50,230 nucleotides of DNA from the NCBI GenBank assembly GCA_002773795.1, contig PFAD01000015.1, positions 114,353 through 164,582 on the forward strand, in the 5' to 3' direction. The notes under the pieces are model-generated. The model did no database searches and had not been told where the DNA came from. It worked only from the letters and a program-made list of their open reading frames with translations. Each line of letters opens with the position of its first letter. Position 1 is the first letter of the stretch. This document shows positions 16,354 through 25,617 of this stretch, piece after piece. The translations under genes were made by a program, and so were the position numbers. The DNA comes from Chlamydiae bacterium CG10_big_fil_rev_8_21_14_0_10_42_34. Its GTDB lineage: Bacteria; Chlamydiota; Chlamydiia; Chlamydiales; SM23-39.

Positions 16354-17631
16354 TTAAAAGATTTCGTGGATCTCATCTTGCTGCTTGCAATACGTTTCTC
16401 GGATTCCAAAAAGGGTAATTAGGAGTGAGATTGCAAAGAAAACAGGGATTACGATAAGGCCTTGTTCAAAAGAGGCCTCTGTAAGTTTTTTATTTTGAGA
16501 AATGTTGTGCATGAAAGAGGTTACTACTGGAGGGATAAGAGCGGCAAAGGCCATGATGGCTGTGTTGTTGATTCCAAACGCTGTTGCATGTAGATATTGA
16601 GGCGATCTTTCAGCAATGAGGGCAAATGAGATGTTTTGGCCGGAACCTGCCACCCCAACGATGAAAAATAGAAAGCTTAGATAGTATGTATTCATACTTG
16701 TGGTGATTAAAATAAATAAAGATCCAACGATCCCGAGCGCTGCGCAAATAATAATTGAGGGCTTTCTTCTTCTGGTTGCATCTGAAAATCTTCCAAAGAG
16801 GACGCTTCCTGCAGCAAGGCCAACCCAGATCATCGAGACCATAAAGGCGGCAGATGGTTTGTCAAAGCCGCGAGATTCTAAATACGCTGTTCCCCAAAAA
16901 GCGCCAAGTAATGGAAGCGCTACATAATTGAATCCCGCATAGGTAATAATCCACCAAATTTGAGGGACCGATAAGAGAATTTTTATGTTTGTGAGAAAAG
17001 ACTCATCTTTATGAAGGATGGGTTGATCATTGGGTACTGGATTGTCTCTCATGAAAATGGCAAACAGGAGAGTTAAAATCGCTCCAAATATGGCGATGAA
17101 GAGAAAGATGATGCGCCAGTTGTTGTGGAGATCTTTAAGCAAAATTGCAATGGGCGCTCCGGCAAGTAATGGTCCAATTGCTCCCAAGAACTGTCCGCAG
17201 CCGATAAAAAAAGCAAAATACTTTTTTGGTAACCAATTCAATGTGACAACTACGAGTGTGACAAAGCCAAATGATGAGCCAAAGCCGATCATTAATCGAC
17301 TGATGAATGCTGGGATAAAACTTTCTGTATACCCAAACCATAAAGCGCCGATTGAGCAGGTAGCTGCAGCTAAAGTGACAAGTCGTCTCGTGCCGAACTG
17401 GTCAATTAAAATACCAACCGGAATTTGCATCAGGGAGTAGGTTAAATAATAAGCAGATCCGATAAGGGCAAATTGTTGTGCGCTGATATTTAAAGATGTA
17501 ATGATACTTTGTGAAAATGTTGCCGGAAGAACTCTTAGGAAAAACTCGAAGAAGAAAAATATAATTGCCAAAAGCCATATGAAGAAATTGAAAAAAGCAA
17601 TTGGCTTTTGCTCTTTACCACTAAAATTCAT
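16354..17631 (-). CDS. Major facilitator superfamily transporter
   Basis: A 425-residue inner-membrane carrier with about 12 predicted helices. The loop after helix 2 has the MFS motif GILIDQFGTRRLV, and the matching loop in the second half is SVLFGRFSDATRRRKP. Helix 5 shows the GxGxxxGP-like GCGQFLGAIGPLLAG. Such carriers exchange or cotransport small solutes; the substrate cannot be read. Chlamydiae use related carriers for sugar phosphates, nucleosides and organic acids. Its ATG overlaps the stop of the preceding coiled-coil gene (4 bases), so they form an operon. There is no signal peptide. Family confidence is high; function beyond transport is unknown. Confidence 0.85.
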   Translation of the reverse strand: MNFSGKEQKPIAFFNFFIWLLAIIFFFFEFFLRVLPATFSQSIITSLNISAQQFALIGSAYYLTYSLMQIPVGILIDQFGTRRLVTLAAATCSIGALWFGYTESFIPAFISRLMIGFGSSFGFVTLVVVTLNWLPKKYFAFFIGCGQFLGAIGPLLAGAPIAILLKDLHNNWRIIFLFIAIFGAILTLLFAIFMRDNPVPNDQPILHKDESFLTNIKILLSVPQIWWIITYAGFNYVALPLLGAFWGTAYLESRGFDKPSAAFMVSMIWVGLAAGSVLFGRFSDATRRRKPSIIICAALGIVGSLFILITTSMNTYYLSFLFFIVGVAGSGQNISFALIAERSPQYLHATAFGINNTAIMAFAALIPPVVTSFMHNISQNKKLTEASFEQGLIVIPVFFAISLLITLFGIRETYCKQQDEIHEIF

Positions 17632-17984
17632 AATGACAAAGCTAGGAGTCGTTTATTGCGCCTTTTTGACATGATAGGCGTTTTTCTTCGAGCTTCTCCC
17701 AAACTTTTGTGATAAGTTGATTTCATTTTTTCAAACTTTAGCAGCTTTTCCTGGATCTTGTAGTTTGCTGATTTTTTGTTTTGCAGTTTTAAGCTGTTTC
17801 GTTTTGTAACCAAATATTGGTCCATGTTCATGAGATGCTGTAAGAGGCTCTCTTGTGTTTTTTGAAATGCGTCAATTTCAGTTTCATTCAGTTGTTTGAT
17901 ATCCGCTTTTTGAATCACTTCGGCATTGCGAATCAACTGATCTAGTGTTCCGTCGATTTCAAGTAATATTTCTTCGCCAAACAT
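17628..17984 (-). CDS. Small coiled-coil protein upstream of the MFS carrier
   Basis: About 118 residues, mostly helical and charged: EIDGTLDQLIRNAEVIQ, then LNETEIDAFQKTQESLLQHL and a Lys-rich C-terminus ending SKRRNKRLLALSL. No family is recognised. The size and the helical Leu/Gln pattern are loosely reminiscent of FlgN/FliT-like export chaperones, but no sequence signature supports that. I chose the ATG at 17984, which has AAGGTG at suitable spacing; a longer start at 18017 falls in a perfect 7-bp inverted repeat (18016-18035) and has a poor ribosome site. The 4-base overlap with the MFS gene indicates coupled translation. Confidence 0.6.
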   Translation of the reverse strand: MFGEEILLEIDGTLDQLIRNAEVIQKADIKQLNETEIDAFQKTQESLLQHLMNMDQYLVTKRNSLKLQNKKSANYKIQEKLLKFEKMKSTYHKSLGEARRKTPIMSKRRNKRLLALSL

Positions 17985-18100
17985 TTGTGCACCTTGTGTA
18001 TGTGTACCTAATTTCATTCCATAAATGAATGGAATAATTTTGCAAAGAACTATTTTTTTTTGTAGAATTTTTTGTTTATCTATTGAGTGTGATCATTTTT

Positions 18101-18874
18101 ATGTATGGATTTTGTCCTCTTGCATCTGGCTCTAAAGGAAACTGTATTTATGTTGGAAGTAAAACGACAAGCATCTTGATTGATGCGGGCATTTCAGCGC
18201 GCACAATTGTCGACCGTTTATCTCAAATTCAAGTGGATCCCAAAAAAATTCAGGCCATTTTAATTACGCATGAGCACTCAGATCACATCAAAGGTCTTGC
18301 GAATTTTGCTATAAAAAACAACATCCAGGTTCTAGCCAATGCAGAAACTGCAAAGGGAATTTATAGCGCGACCGGCCAAAGACCCCGTTTTAAGATTTTT
18401 ACAACGGGAGAATCTTTTCAGTTTGGAGATCTTTTTATTCATCCATTCAGTGTGCCGCACGATACACTCGATCCCGTTGCATTTACAATCCAGATGGATA
18501 ACATAAAGTTAGGGATTTGCGCAGATATCGGTCATGTGACCTCGTTAATTCGTAAAACTTTAGAAAACTGTGATTATCTCTATATTGAAGCAAATCATCA
18601 GCCCTCTATGGTTCATGCAACGAATAGACCGCCTATGTTAAAGCAGCGGATTTTGGGGAAGCAAGGGCACTTATCAAACGAAGATTGCGCGCTCCTTTTA
18701 ACGCAAATTTTTCATTCCAACCTAAAACATGTCTATCTATCTCACTTGTCGGGTGAATGCAATAATGAAGAAGTTGCGCTAAAAACAGTTGTTGAGATTT
18801 TGGAAAAGCATCAGCTAAAGCTTAATCTTTCAATTGCATTCCAAGATAAGATATCAACTCCTATCTTATTTTAG
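18101..18874 (+). CDS. YycJ/WalJ-type metallo-beta-lactamase-fold hydrolase (CT380-like)
   Basis: A 257-residue metallo-beta-lactamase-fold protein, presumably a nuclease acting in the cytosol; YycJ/WalJ proteins have been linked to DNA repair and the WalRK regulon. It starts MYGFCPLASGSKGNCIYVG, the SGSxGN opening being typical of the family, and has the di-metal motif THEHSDHIKG followed by PFSVPHD, ICADIGH and YIEANH. I chose the ATG at 18101 because the family starts just before the SGSKGN motif; earlier TTG (18083) and GTG (18089) starts in frame are less likely. Its 3' end overlaps the convergent gene by 9 bases. Confidence 0.87.
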   Translation: MYGFCPLASGSKGNCIYVGSKTTSILIDAGISARTIVDRLSQIQVDPKKIQAILITHEHSDHIKGLANFAIKNNIQVLANAETAKGIYSATGQRPRFKIFTTGESFQFGDLFIHPFSVPHDTLDPVAFTIQMDNIKLGICADIGHVTSLIRKTLENCDYLYIEANHQPSMVHATNRPPMLKQRILGKQGHLSNEDCALLLTQIFHSNLKHVYLSHLSGECNNEEVALKTVVEILEKHQLKLNLSIAFQDKISTPILF

Positions 18875-19681
18875 TGGGATTGTGCAGCCGTCTGCTATCC
18901 ATTCAACAGGGCAGGGTAACTTTTGAGAGCGGGCATGCTTTTCAAGATCAAAGAGCTCAGCGTCTGTGTGGTTAGGGTCGTGATGAGTGACTATCCAGCG
19001 CTTGGGCTGAATCTCATTTACAAGGGTGATTACCTCTTCTAAAGGCGAATGGCCCCAGCCCCCTTTTTCGGTGTATTCTTTGGCAGAGTATTGTGCTTCA
19101 TGGATTAATATATCTGCACCTTTATGAAATTCAATGAGGCTTTTTTGGGGAGTTTTAGGGATTTCATTATCTGTGACATAGCTGATTGTTTCATTCGGTG
19201 TTTTAATCTTGAAGCAATACGTTACTCCAGGATGAGAGGTTGCGTGAAAATCTAAAGTAATTGGGCCAATTTGGATGGGTGTTTTCTCATAAATCGTTTT
19301 AAATTCAAGGCGCGCTTGAAGTTGTTCTAAGTGGATTGGGAAAAATTCTTTGGAAAGCATTTCGGTAAAGAGTTCTTTGCAGCTCCTTCCTTTTCCTTGA
19401 GGCGCCCAGATGTTGATTTCGGTATTTTTTTTATAAAGAGGCTCAAAAAATGGAAATCCGATGATGTGATCCCAATGCGTGTGACCCAAAAAGAGATCGA
19501 TTTTTTTCTTATTATGGATCGTATGACCTAGTGGGCGGATTCCTGTTCCTGCATCGATAATAATGAGAGTGTCATCGTACTGAACTTCTAAACAGACTGT
19601 ATTGCCACCAAAGTGGCTAAATTGGGGGCCACAAACAGAACAAGATCCTCGTGTTCCCCAGAATTTAAGGTATCTCTTCAT
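18866..19681 (-). CDS. Metallo-beta-lactamase-fold hydrolase, unassigned subfamily
   Basis: A 271-residue protein opening with KRYLKFWGTRGSCSVCGP and FGGNTVCLEV. The metal site is GHTHWDHIIGFPFF (HxHxDH), with further ligands in ATSHPG, VTDNE, HEAQYS and THHDP. The WGTRGS/FGGNT opening marks a group of bacterial MBL proteins related to phosphodiesterase/RNase Z-like enzymes; the substrate is unknown and may be a cyclic nucleotide or RNA. The ATG at 19681 lies inside the end of ftsK (17-base overlap) behind a GAGGAG/AAAGGG ribosome site; the longer reading to 19732 would overlap ftsK further and is unlikely. It is the last gene of the uppP-ftsK-MBL operon. Confidence 0.8.
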   Translation of the reverse strand: MKRYLKFWGTRGSCSVCGPQFSHFGGNTVCLEVQYDDTLIIIDAGTGIRPLGHTIHNKKKIDLFLGHTHWDHIIGFPFFEPLYKKNTEINIWAPQGKGRSCKELFTEMLSKEFFPIHLEQLQARLEFKTIYEKTPIQIGPITLDFHATSHPGVTYCFKIKTPNETISYVTDNEIPKTPQKSLIEFHKGADILIHEAQYSAKEYTEKGGWGHSPLEEVITLVNEIQPKRWIVTHHDPNHTDAELFDLEKHARSQKLPCPVEWIADGCTIPLK

Positions 19682-22013
19682 CGAACCCTTTCTCCTCTTC
19701 AAAAAGGGCTGGCTGTGAATTTCCACTTCCAATCACTCTTCTTGGTTTAGACCCTTCTTGTGGCCCAATAATTCCGTTTTCTTCGAGCTCATCCATGAGA
19801 CTTGCAGCTCTTGCATAGCCGATTTTGAGTTTTCTTTGCAAATACGTTGTCGATGCACTTTTCGATGCGACAACAATTGTCAGCGCTTTATCATAAAGGG
19901 CGTCTTTACCTTTTGAGTCGTCATCGTCATTTGTTGCCGTATCGAGCGATCTAAATGAGTCAAAAGAAGGGATTAGGTAGTTCGGGGGGCTTTGTGCGCA
20001 AATCGATTGAATGACTTGATTGATTTCTTCATCGCTAATATATGCCCCTTGAGCACGTATTAATTGCGATGAGCCTGGAGGTAAGAAGAGGAGATCTCCA
20101 TTGCCGAGGAGACTTTCAGCCCCTGTATCATCCAAGATAATTTGTGAGTTAATTCGGCTTGCAACCTTAAATGAAATTCTCGTTGGGATGTTTGCTTTAA
20201 TGATCCCGGTGATGACCTCTCGCGAGGGTCTTTGAGTGGCTAAGATCAGATGGATTCCTACAGCTCTTGCCATTTGGGCAATACGGGCGATAGGGGTTTC
20301 AATGTCAGCGCTAGAGACCATCATTAGGTCGGCAAATTCATCCACAATTGCTACAATAAACGGCATTTGCTCTGGAATCGGAATGTTTAGGGAAGCTTCG
20401 AGGTCTTTATTGACTTTGCGATTATTAAATGAGCTAATATTGCGAAGTCCTAATTGCTTTAAGATCTCATAGCGCACCTGCATCTCTTTCACAAGCCATT
20501 GGAGCGCAGCATAAGCACCGTGAGGTTCTGTGATCACGGGGGCGATCATGTGGGGAAGACGTGAATATTGGGTCAATTCCACTTTTTTCGGATCGACCAT
20601 GAGCAATTTGACTTCATCGGGTCTTGCGTTCATTAAAATGGACATGACAACGGTATTAATACAAACCGATTTTCCCGAACCTGTAGCGCCGGCCACAAGA
20701 CAGTGGGGCATTTTTGCCAAATCTGTATAAACCCAGTCTCCATTGATTGCTTTTCCCAAAAGGATTGGGATCGTGAGTTTGCGCGGTTTTTGCTGATAGC
20801 TCAAAAGCATTTCCTTGAAGGAGACCTCTTGTGGGTGAAGTGCTGGGACTTCAACACCAACTGCAGCTTTCCCAGGAATTGGGGCGACGATTCGGATCGA
20901 TTTTGCCTGCATATTGAGGGCAATATCGTTTTCAAGCGCTTTGATTTTTTGCACCTTTACGCCGATGGAAGGATGCACTTCAAATGAGGTGATTGTAGGG
21001 CCGCTATTGATTTCCCCCACTTTTGCTTCAATCCCAAAACTTTTCAAGGTCTCTTCTAAAACGGCCGCTTGTTGCATGAGATCTTTTTTCAAAGTAGGTT
21101 GATCAATTTTTTGGGTAGGATTTGCTAAAAGATGGGGAGGGGGCAGTTTATAAGAGCTGTCGGATTTGACCATCAGCCTTTGAGTCGGGATTGCAATTTG
21201 CTCTTTTTTACTACGCGGGGCTGCAAACTCTTTTTCTTTTTTTTGTTGAATGACAGGGGGCGTAACGACTGTGGGTTTTACCTTTTTTTCTGTTTTTAAG
21301 ATCTCGGTTAACTTCTTTTTAGGCTCGGGTAAGTTATTGATTTTGAGTCCGGAAAATGTTTTTTGAACGGGAGCTTGGGTTTTGGGACTCGGCCTCATCG
21401 TTTTTTTTATCCACCCGAAAAGCCCTACCAATAGATTCCAAATGGCGTTTGCGGTTGTGATCACGCGCACTCTTGTTAATAGTAAAAAAGAGACAAGACC
21501 TAGGCTGAAAAAGATGAGAGTTGTCCCTATAGGGCTCAATGTTTTTTCAAAGTGGATTCCAGGTAAATCTGTATAGAGGTAGTAAAAGGGGTAGCCTCCT
21601 AAATAAAAACGGATTAGCGTTCTCGGATATGGAGAGCTCATTGCAAGTGTTTCTGAAATCACACGACCGTCAAATGCTTTTGCCTTGTCGGGGTAGCTTT
21701 CTGCAAAAACGGAAAGGAGCATACAGGTGGATGCTAAAGTAATTAAAAAGTAGAGATGATCTGAGTGGATCCATTTTTGTTTTTGGAGGAGCCGGACTCC
21801 TAAAAAAACGAAGTAGCAGGGGATGAGATAGGCACCGACACCGAAGAGAGATTGCATTGCTAAAGCGACGATGTAGCCTAAATATCCCAGCCAGTTTGCT
21901 TCTGGATGGAGAAATGTAAAACTCCAAAGTGCAAGTATTGCTAAGCTTCCTATCGCAACGAAAAATAGCCCTTGAGCATCCGTATTAACCGGGGCTGGTT
22001 TTTTTTTAGCCAT
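19665..22013 (-). CDS. ftsK: DNA translocase FtsK/SpoIIIE
   Basis: A 782-residue septum-located motor that pumps chromosome ends into daughter compartments and helps resolve dimers. The N-terminus has four membrane segments within residues about 15-180. A basic/Pro-rich linker (about 200-300) precedes the motor: the alpha domain begins near SFGIEAKVGEINSGPT, the RecA-like beta domain has Walker A GATGSGKS and Walker B AIVDEFADLM, plus ATQRPS. The C-terminal gamma winged helix (KIGYARAASLMDELEENGIIGPQ) reads DNA orientation sequences. The linker is short compared with E. coli. The ATG at 22013 overlaps the uppP stop by 8 bases (ATGGCTAA); I prefer it to the longer start at 22031. In chlamydiae, which lack FtsZ, FtsK is central to division. 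Confidence 0.95.
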   Translation of the reverse strand: MAKKKPAPVNTDAQGLFFVAIGSLAILALWSFTFLHPEANWLGYLGYIVALAMQSLFGVGAYLIPCYFVFLGVRLLQKQKWIHSDHLYFLITLASTCMLLSVFAESYPDKAKAFDGRVISETLAMSSPYPRTLIRFYLGGYPFYYLYTDLPGIHFEKTLSPIGTTLIFFSLGLVSFLLLTRVRVITTANAIWNLLVGLFGWIKKTMRPSPKTQAPVQKTFSGLKINNLPEPKKKLTEILKTEKKVKPTVVTPPVIQQKKEKEFAAPRSKKEQIAIPTQRLMVKSDSSYKLPPPHLLANPTQKIDQPTLKKDLMQQAAVLEETLKSFGIEAKVGEINSGPTITSFEVHPSIGVKVQKIKALENDIALNMQAKSIRIVAPIPGKAAVGVEVPALHPQEVSFKEMLLSYQQKPRKLTIPILLGKAINGDWVYTDLAKMPHCLVAGATGSGKSVCINTVVMSILMNARPDEVKLLMVDPKKVELTQYSRLPHMIAPVITEPHGAYAALQWLVKEMQVRYEILKQLGLRNISSFNNRKVNKDLEASLNIPIPEQMPFIVAIVDEFADLMMVSSADIETPIARIAQMARAVGIHLILATQRPSREVITGIIKANIPTRISFKVASRINSQIILDDTGAESLLGNGDLLFLPPGSSQLIRAQGAYISDEEINQVIQSICAQSPPNYLIPSFDSFRSLDTATNDDDDSKGKDALYDKALTIVVASKSASTTYLQRKLKIGYARAASLMDELEENGIIGPQEGSKPRRVIGSGNSQPALFEEEKGFDEEIP

Positions 22014-22758
22014 TAAAAATTGCCCATGCAAAAATCCCTAAGCTTAAACAGTACCAAGCGAAAGGCTTTACTTTACCTGTTTCATAGATCCAGAAAATGA
22101 AACGCACTGCCACAAGGCCGAGTGCGAGGGAGGCTAAAAATCCTCCAACATAGCAAATGGGTGCTATATTTCCTATTGGGCGCCCTTTCAAAGTTTCAAG
22201 CAATTCTCCCCCTAAAATGGTTGGGATTGCAAGAAGATATGAAAATTTGGCTGCCTCGCGCCACTCCCAACCACAAAGCCTGCCAGCAGTAATTGTTGAG
22301 CCGCTTCGCGAAATGCCAGGGATGAGCGCCATCGTCTGCATCACTCCTATGCATAACACAGCAGGCCATTTTTTACTTGGATTGATTTCCCTTTTTTTTG
22401 TGGCTGTAAATAAAAGAGCTCCAGTAATCATGAGGGCAAATCCTAAATATTGTGGCTCTGATGCGGCAACTCTTAGGGGCTTTAAAAGAAAATAGGCAGG
22501 GATAAGGGGGATCAATGCGAGAAAATACAGGCCCATTTTTCTTACATCTTTTAAAACGTCCCAGACATCTTTTCTCAAATAGAAGATCAGAGCTAAAAGG
22601 GTCCCTAGGTGACACAGTAAATCGAAGTATAAAAGATGTTCTCCATCCTCTACTCCGAGGGCCATTTTAGCAAGACGCAAGTGGGCAGATGAGCTAACGG
22701 GGAAAAATTCGGTGAGTCCTTGGACGAGACCTAAAATAATTGCTTGAAAAAGGGACAT
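22006..22758 (-). CDS. uppP: Undecaprenyl-diphosphatase (UppP/BacA)
   Basis: A 250-residue membrane phosphatase that recycles undecaprenyl diphosphate to the monophosphate carrier used for peptidoglycan and surface glycans. Signature sequences are present: GLVQGLTEFFPVSSSAHL near the N-terminus (catalytic Glu and Ser cluster) and LIPGISRSGST near 150 (catalytic Arg). About seven hydrophobic segments follow the usual topology. Length is slightly below the 265-275 norm but no motif is missing. It is the first gene in a leftward operon with ftsK and the MBL hydrolase, and tRNA-His lies just upstream on the same strand. With murF and mraY in this window it shows that lipid II synthesis is intact. 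Confidence 0.95.
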   Translation of the reverse strand: MSLFQAIILGLVQGLTEFFPVSSSAHLRLAKMALGVEDGEHLLYFDLLCHLGTLLALIFYLRKDVWDVLKDVRKMGLYFLALIPLIPAYFLLKPLRVAASEPQYLGFALMITGALLFTATKKREINPSKKWPAVLCIGVMQTMALIPGISRSGSTITAGRLCGWEWREAAKFSYLLAIPTILGGELLETLKGRPIGNIAPICYVGGFLASLALGLVAVRFIFWIYETGKVKPFAWYCLSLGIFAWAIFNG

Positions 22759-22786
22759 GCCGCCTTGTCTTCAGCATTAAAAGATG

Positions 22787-22861
22787 GGCGATCGACGGGG
22801 CTCGAACCCGCGACATCTGGAATCACAATCCAGCGCTCTAACCAACTGAGCTACGATCGCC
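22787..22861 (-). tRNA. tRNA-His (anticodon GTG)
   Basis: The minus strand folds into a full cloverleaf. The acceptor is GCGATCG paired with CGATCGC, preceded by an encoded G-1 (22861) opposite C73 (22787), the histidine identity pair. D arm GCTCAGTTGGTTAGAGC, anticodon loop TTGTGAT with GTG, and T arm with GGTTCGAGCC are all present. CCA is not encoded in full. The 5' part overlaps the last 24 bases of the comEC frame. Confidence 0.95.
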
Positions 22862-24280
22862 GTAAAACCCTGAAATGTTACCCGAGTGCAATCTATTCGT
22901 CAAACAAAACAATGCAAATAGGTAGAAAGGGATGATCCATCCCGGGAAAGAGGGGGTATGAATCGAATAATCTAGGGCGATAGGAGGGTAAGTGCTCAAC
23001 TCTAGAATTTGCGAGGTAAAAAGGTCTACTATTTGGAAGAAAATGGCTGCAATTGGGGGGGAAAAGAGGTGGACGATGAGAGAGATGAGGAGGATAAACA
23101 TTGCAATACTCACAAGGAATGGAAAAAAAAGATTATAAAGGATGCTAAGGAGGGGGAATTTATGGAAGTGAGTGAGAAGGAGAGGGAGTAGTGCTAAATT
23201 GACGGCCAAAGTTAGGCTAAATGCTTTTCGCCAGAAATTTGAAATGAGGTAGATGTGGCAAGACGCGTTGCTGAGGCCATTGGGACTTTGCTGGATTTGA
23301 AAGTTAAGATGCGGGCTTAGGAGCAGCAGTCCAAAGCAGCTTGTAAAGCTGAGTTGAAAGCCTAGGTTTGAGCTGATAAGTGGATCTAAGATGAGCTCAA
23401 TAAGTAGGGCAACTCCTAACAGATTCAGTGCGCTTGAGTGACGTGAAATCAGTTTGCCAGTCAGGTATAAGGTAGCAATCAGCCAGCTTCTCTGGACCGC
23501 AGGAAGAGGACCTACAAAGAAAAAATAGGCATGAATAGCTAAGAGCAAGACAATGATTTTCCAGCGATTGGAGAAAATGTAGCTAAGAAAAAAAGAGCAA
23601 AAAGCGATCAAGATGGCAAAGTGAAACCCAGAGACTGCGAGAATATGTTGCAGTCCTAACCTGCTAAATTCAAAGCGAAGGGCTCTGTCTTGTACATCGC
23701 CTGTTAAAAGAGAGCCTAGAAAGATAGCTGTTTTCGGTCTTTGTAGTTTTTCCTCTAAAAATAGCCGCAGTCGCTCTTTAAGCTGAAAGCGATACTGAGC
23801 AAAACTCCATGTTCGTTTAATGGGAGTCCATTTTTTTGCTTTGAATAGATAGTTATAGGGGGCTGTTTCCACTAGCGCTCCCTCCAGAATATAGTCGCAA
23901 TTCGCTTTCGGGGGATTGATCGAACTGTGATGAACATGACAGGGAACTTTTTGCCCATCGATAAATATGGCCCCTTTATAAAGGAGCCCTTTTTGAAAAG
24001 GGGATTGATATGGTTGCAATGATGTAATAGAAAAATATCCGGTGGTCCCAGTGGGCACTTTAGGATAAAGAAACGTGCAGTAAAAAATGCTTGCTACCAG
24101 AAGAATAATTAGTGGCCAAGAGCCCACAGCGATTAAATAAAGGGCCCACAAAGCGGGAAAGAGTAAGTTTAAAGGGGAGGGCCAAAAAAGGTAGCTACTA
24201 GAGCCAATCAATATGCAAATAGCTAGGAGTAGTGCGGGATTCTCACTCCAAAATTTTCGATGGGTAAGTAGTAGGATCAT
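22838..24280 (-). CDS. comEC: ComEC/Rec2-type competence membrane channel, short form
   Basis: A 480-residue polytopic inner-membrane protein thought to carry single-stranded DNA into the cytosol. After two or three N-terminal helices and an OB-like soluble segment (about residues 90-185), the competence domain is recognised by LGSLLTGD, LQHILAVSGFHFAILIAF, VQRSWLIATLYL and SNLGFQLSF. The C-terminal metallo-beta-lactamase domain of full-length ComEC (700-750 residues) is absent, as in other chlamydiae (CT339). The ATG at 24280 is preferred to the upstream start at 24394, which would lie inside the divergent gene. The frame continues into tRNA-His, whose bases encode the last eight residues. 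Role in uptake is inferred from family. Confidence 0.9.
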   Translation of the reverse strand: MILLLTHRKFWSENPALLLAICILIGSSSYLFWPSPLNLLFPALWALYLIAVGSWPLIILLVASIFYCTFLYPKVPTGTTGYFSITSLQPYQSPFQKGLLYKGAIFIDGQKVPCHVHHSSINPPKANCDYILEGALVETAPYNYLFKAKKWTPIKRTWSFAQYRFQLKERLRLFLEEKLQRPKTAIFLGSLLTGDVQDRALRFEFSRLGLQHILAVSGFHFAILIAFCSFFLSYIFSNRWKIIVLLLAIHAYFFFVGPLPAVQRSWLIATLYLTGKLISRHSSALNLLGVALLIELILDPLISSNLGFQLSFTSCFGLLLLSPHLNFQIQQSPNGLSNASCHIYLISNFWRKAFSLTLAVNLALLPLLLTHFHKFPLLSILYNLFFPFLVSIAMFILLISLIVHLFSPPIAAIFFQIVDLFTSQILELSTYPPIALDYSIHTPSFPGWIIPFYLFALFCLTNRLHSGNISGFYGDRSSVG

Positions 24281-24338
24281 TAAAACAATGTAAATGATTT
24301 CTTGATTTTTCGTGTATTTATCAGTCACTATTAAAGTG

Positions 24339-25610
24339 ATGAAAGTTTGGATTGCGGTTTGTCTGTTCGTAGGGGCTTGGGGCGCTTCTGGCATGCTTTA
24401 TGAAGGCCACTCTCTATTTGCTCACAAAGTAAGCGAAGTCGGAGTTCTTTGCGGAGTTGCTGGTTATCTTTTATTTGCACTTTCGCTTTTTTTGTCTACG
24501 CGTTGGAAAAAATTGGAGGATTGGATTGGTGGACTCGATCAAGTTTATCAGTTGCATCATCGCTTAGGAATTTGGGCGTTTTCTTTTATTTTGGCCCACC
24601 CAATTATTCTAGCGAGTAAATGGCTTCCTCACCAATTAAACCGTTTTTTCCTTTTTTTTCTCCCGATTCATAAAAGATTTTCCGTCGACTTGGGCGTGTA
24701 TGCTTTTTGGTTAATGATAGCCATTATTTTTGTTACAGTTTTCAAGATTATCTCTTATGACAAGTGGAAAATTATTCATAAAGTAATGAGCTTTGTTTTT
24801 GTTTTAGCAACATTTCACATTATTTTAATGCAAAGGGTTTTTGGTTTTTCTCAGTGGCTGCTTTTAATTCCAATGGGAATTGGTTTTTTTGGAATTATTT
24901 ATCGGCAATTCCTGTTTAGTTTTTTTGTTAAGACGTTTAAGTATCAGGTAGTTAAATCTAAACCTCTAAATGACAATGTTTTGGAGGTTGTCTTGAGAGC
25001 TGTAGGAGAGCCCATCCATTTTATCCCTGGGCAATATGCATTTATTCACTTTGAGGGGGCAAACATAACCCAAGAACAGCATCCGTTTACTTTGTGTAAT
25101 GAGCGAGATGGCGAAATCTCTATTCTGGTTAAAGTGCGTGGTGATTTCACTAAAAGTCTCTACGAGTTTTTGAAGCCTAATTACACAGCTGTTCTAGAAG
25201 GGCCTTATGGTCGATTTGATTATTCAAAAGCAGGAAATTCTCAAATTTGGATAGCTGGAGGGATTGGAATTGTCCCTTTTGTTATTTGGGCGAAAATTTT
25301 ATTAGAAAGTAAAGAACGAGGTATAGATATCGACTTCTTTTATTGCACTCATAAAAGAATAGATGCGATCTATGTAAAAGAATTTGAACAATTAAGAGAT
25401 GAAAATCCAAACTTTCATTTTCACTTTATTTGTTCGGAAGAAAAACATCGTTTAGTAGCGCAAGATCAAATAGCGATATGCAAAGATCTAAATAAAAGAG
25501 AGATTTTAATGTGTGGTCCTCAAAGACTGACACGCGATTTAAAAAAGCAGTTGATGCAGTTAGGAGTAAAAGAAGAAAAAATTCACTTTGAAGACTTTGA
25601 ATTTTTTTAA
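24339..25610 (+). CDS. Ferric-reductase-like flavocytochrome (transmembrane plus FAD/NAD module)
   Basis: A 423-residue protein. The first 200 residues form about six helices with paired histidines (LHHRLGIWAF, FILAHPIIL, IIHKVMSFV, ATFHIILM) able to hold two b hemes across the membrane. The second half is a ferredoxin-reductase module: FAD-binding FIPGQYAFIHF and HPFTLCNE, then NAD(P)-binding IWIAGGIGIVPFV and LMCGPQRLT, ending in FEDFEFF, the usual aromatic C-terminus. Such enzymes move electrons from NAD(P)H across the membrane to ferric iron, oxygen or another acceptor. I use the ATG at 24339 rather than the GTG at 24312. It converges with the NADH dehydrogenase gene 7 bases away. Confidence 0.88.
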   Translation: MKVWIAVCLFVGAWGASGMLYEGHSLFAHKVSEVGVLCGVAGYLLFALSLFLSTRWKKLEDWIGGLDQVYQLHHRLGIWAFSFILAHPIILASKWLPHQLNRFFLFFLPIHKRFSVDLGVYAFWLMIAIIFVTVFKIISYDKWKIIHKVMSFVFVLATFHIILMQRVFGFSQWLLLIPMGIGFFGIIYRQFLFSFFVKTFKYQVVKSKPLNDNVLEVVLRAVGEPIHFIPGQYAFIHFEGANITQEQHPFTLCNERDGEISILVKVRGDFTKSLYEFLKPNYTAVLEGPYGRFDYSKAGNSQIWIAGGIGIVPFVIWAKILLESKERGIDIDFFYCTHKRIDAIYVKEFEQLRDENPNFHFHFICSEEKHRLVAQDQIAICKDLNKREILMCGPQRLTRDLKKQLMQLGVKEEKIHFEDFEFF

Positions 25611-25617
25611 TGAATTG

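Noticed and set aside
17628-17984. Type III secretion or flagellar chaperone (FliT/FlgN)
   Set aside because: Only size and coiled-coil character agree; no conserved residue pattern could be shown.
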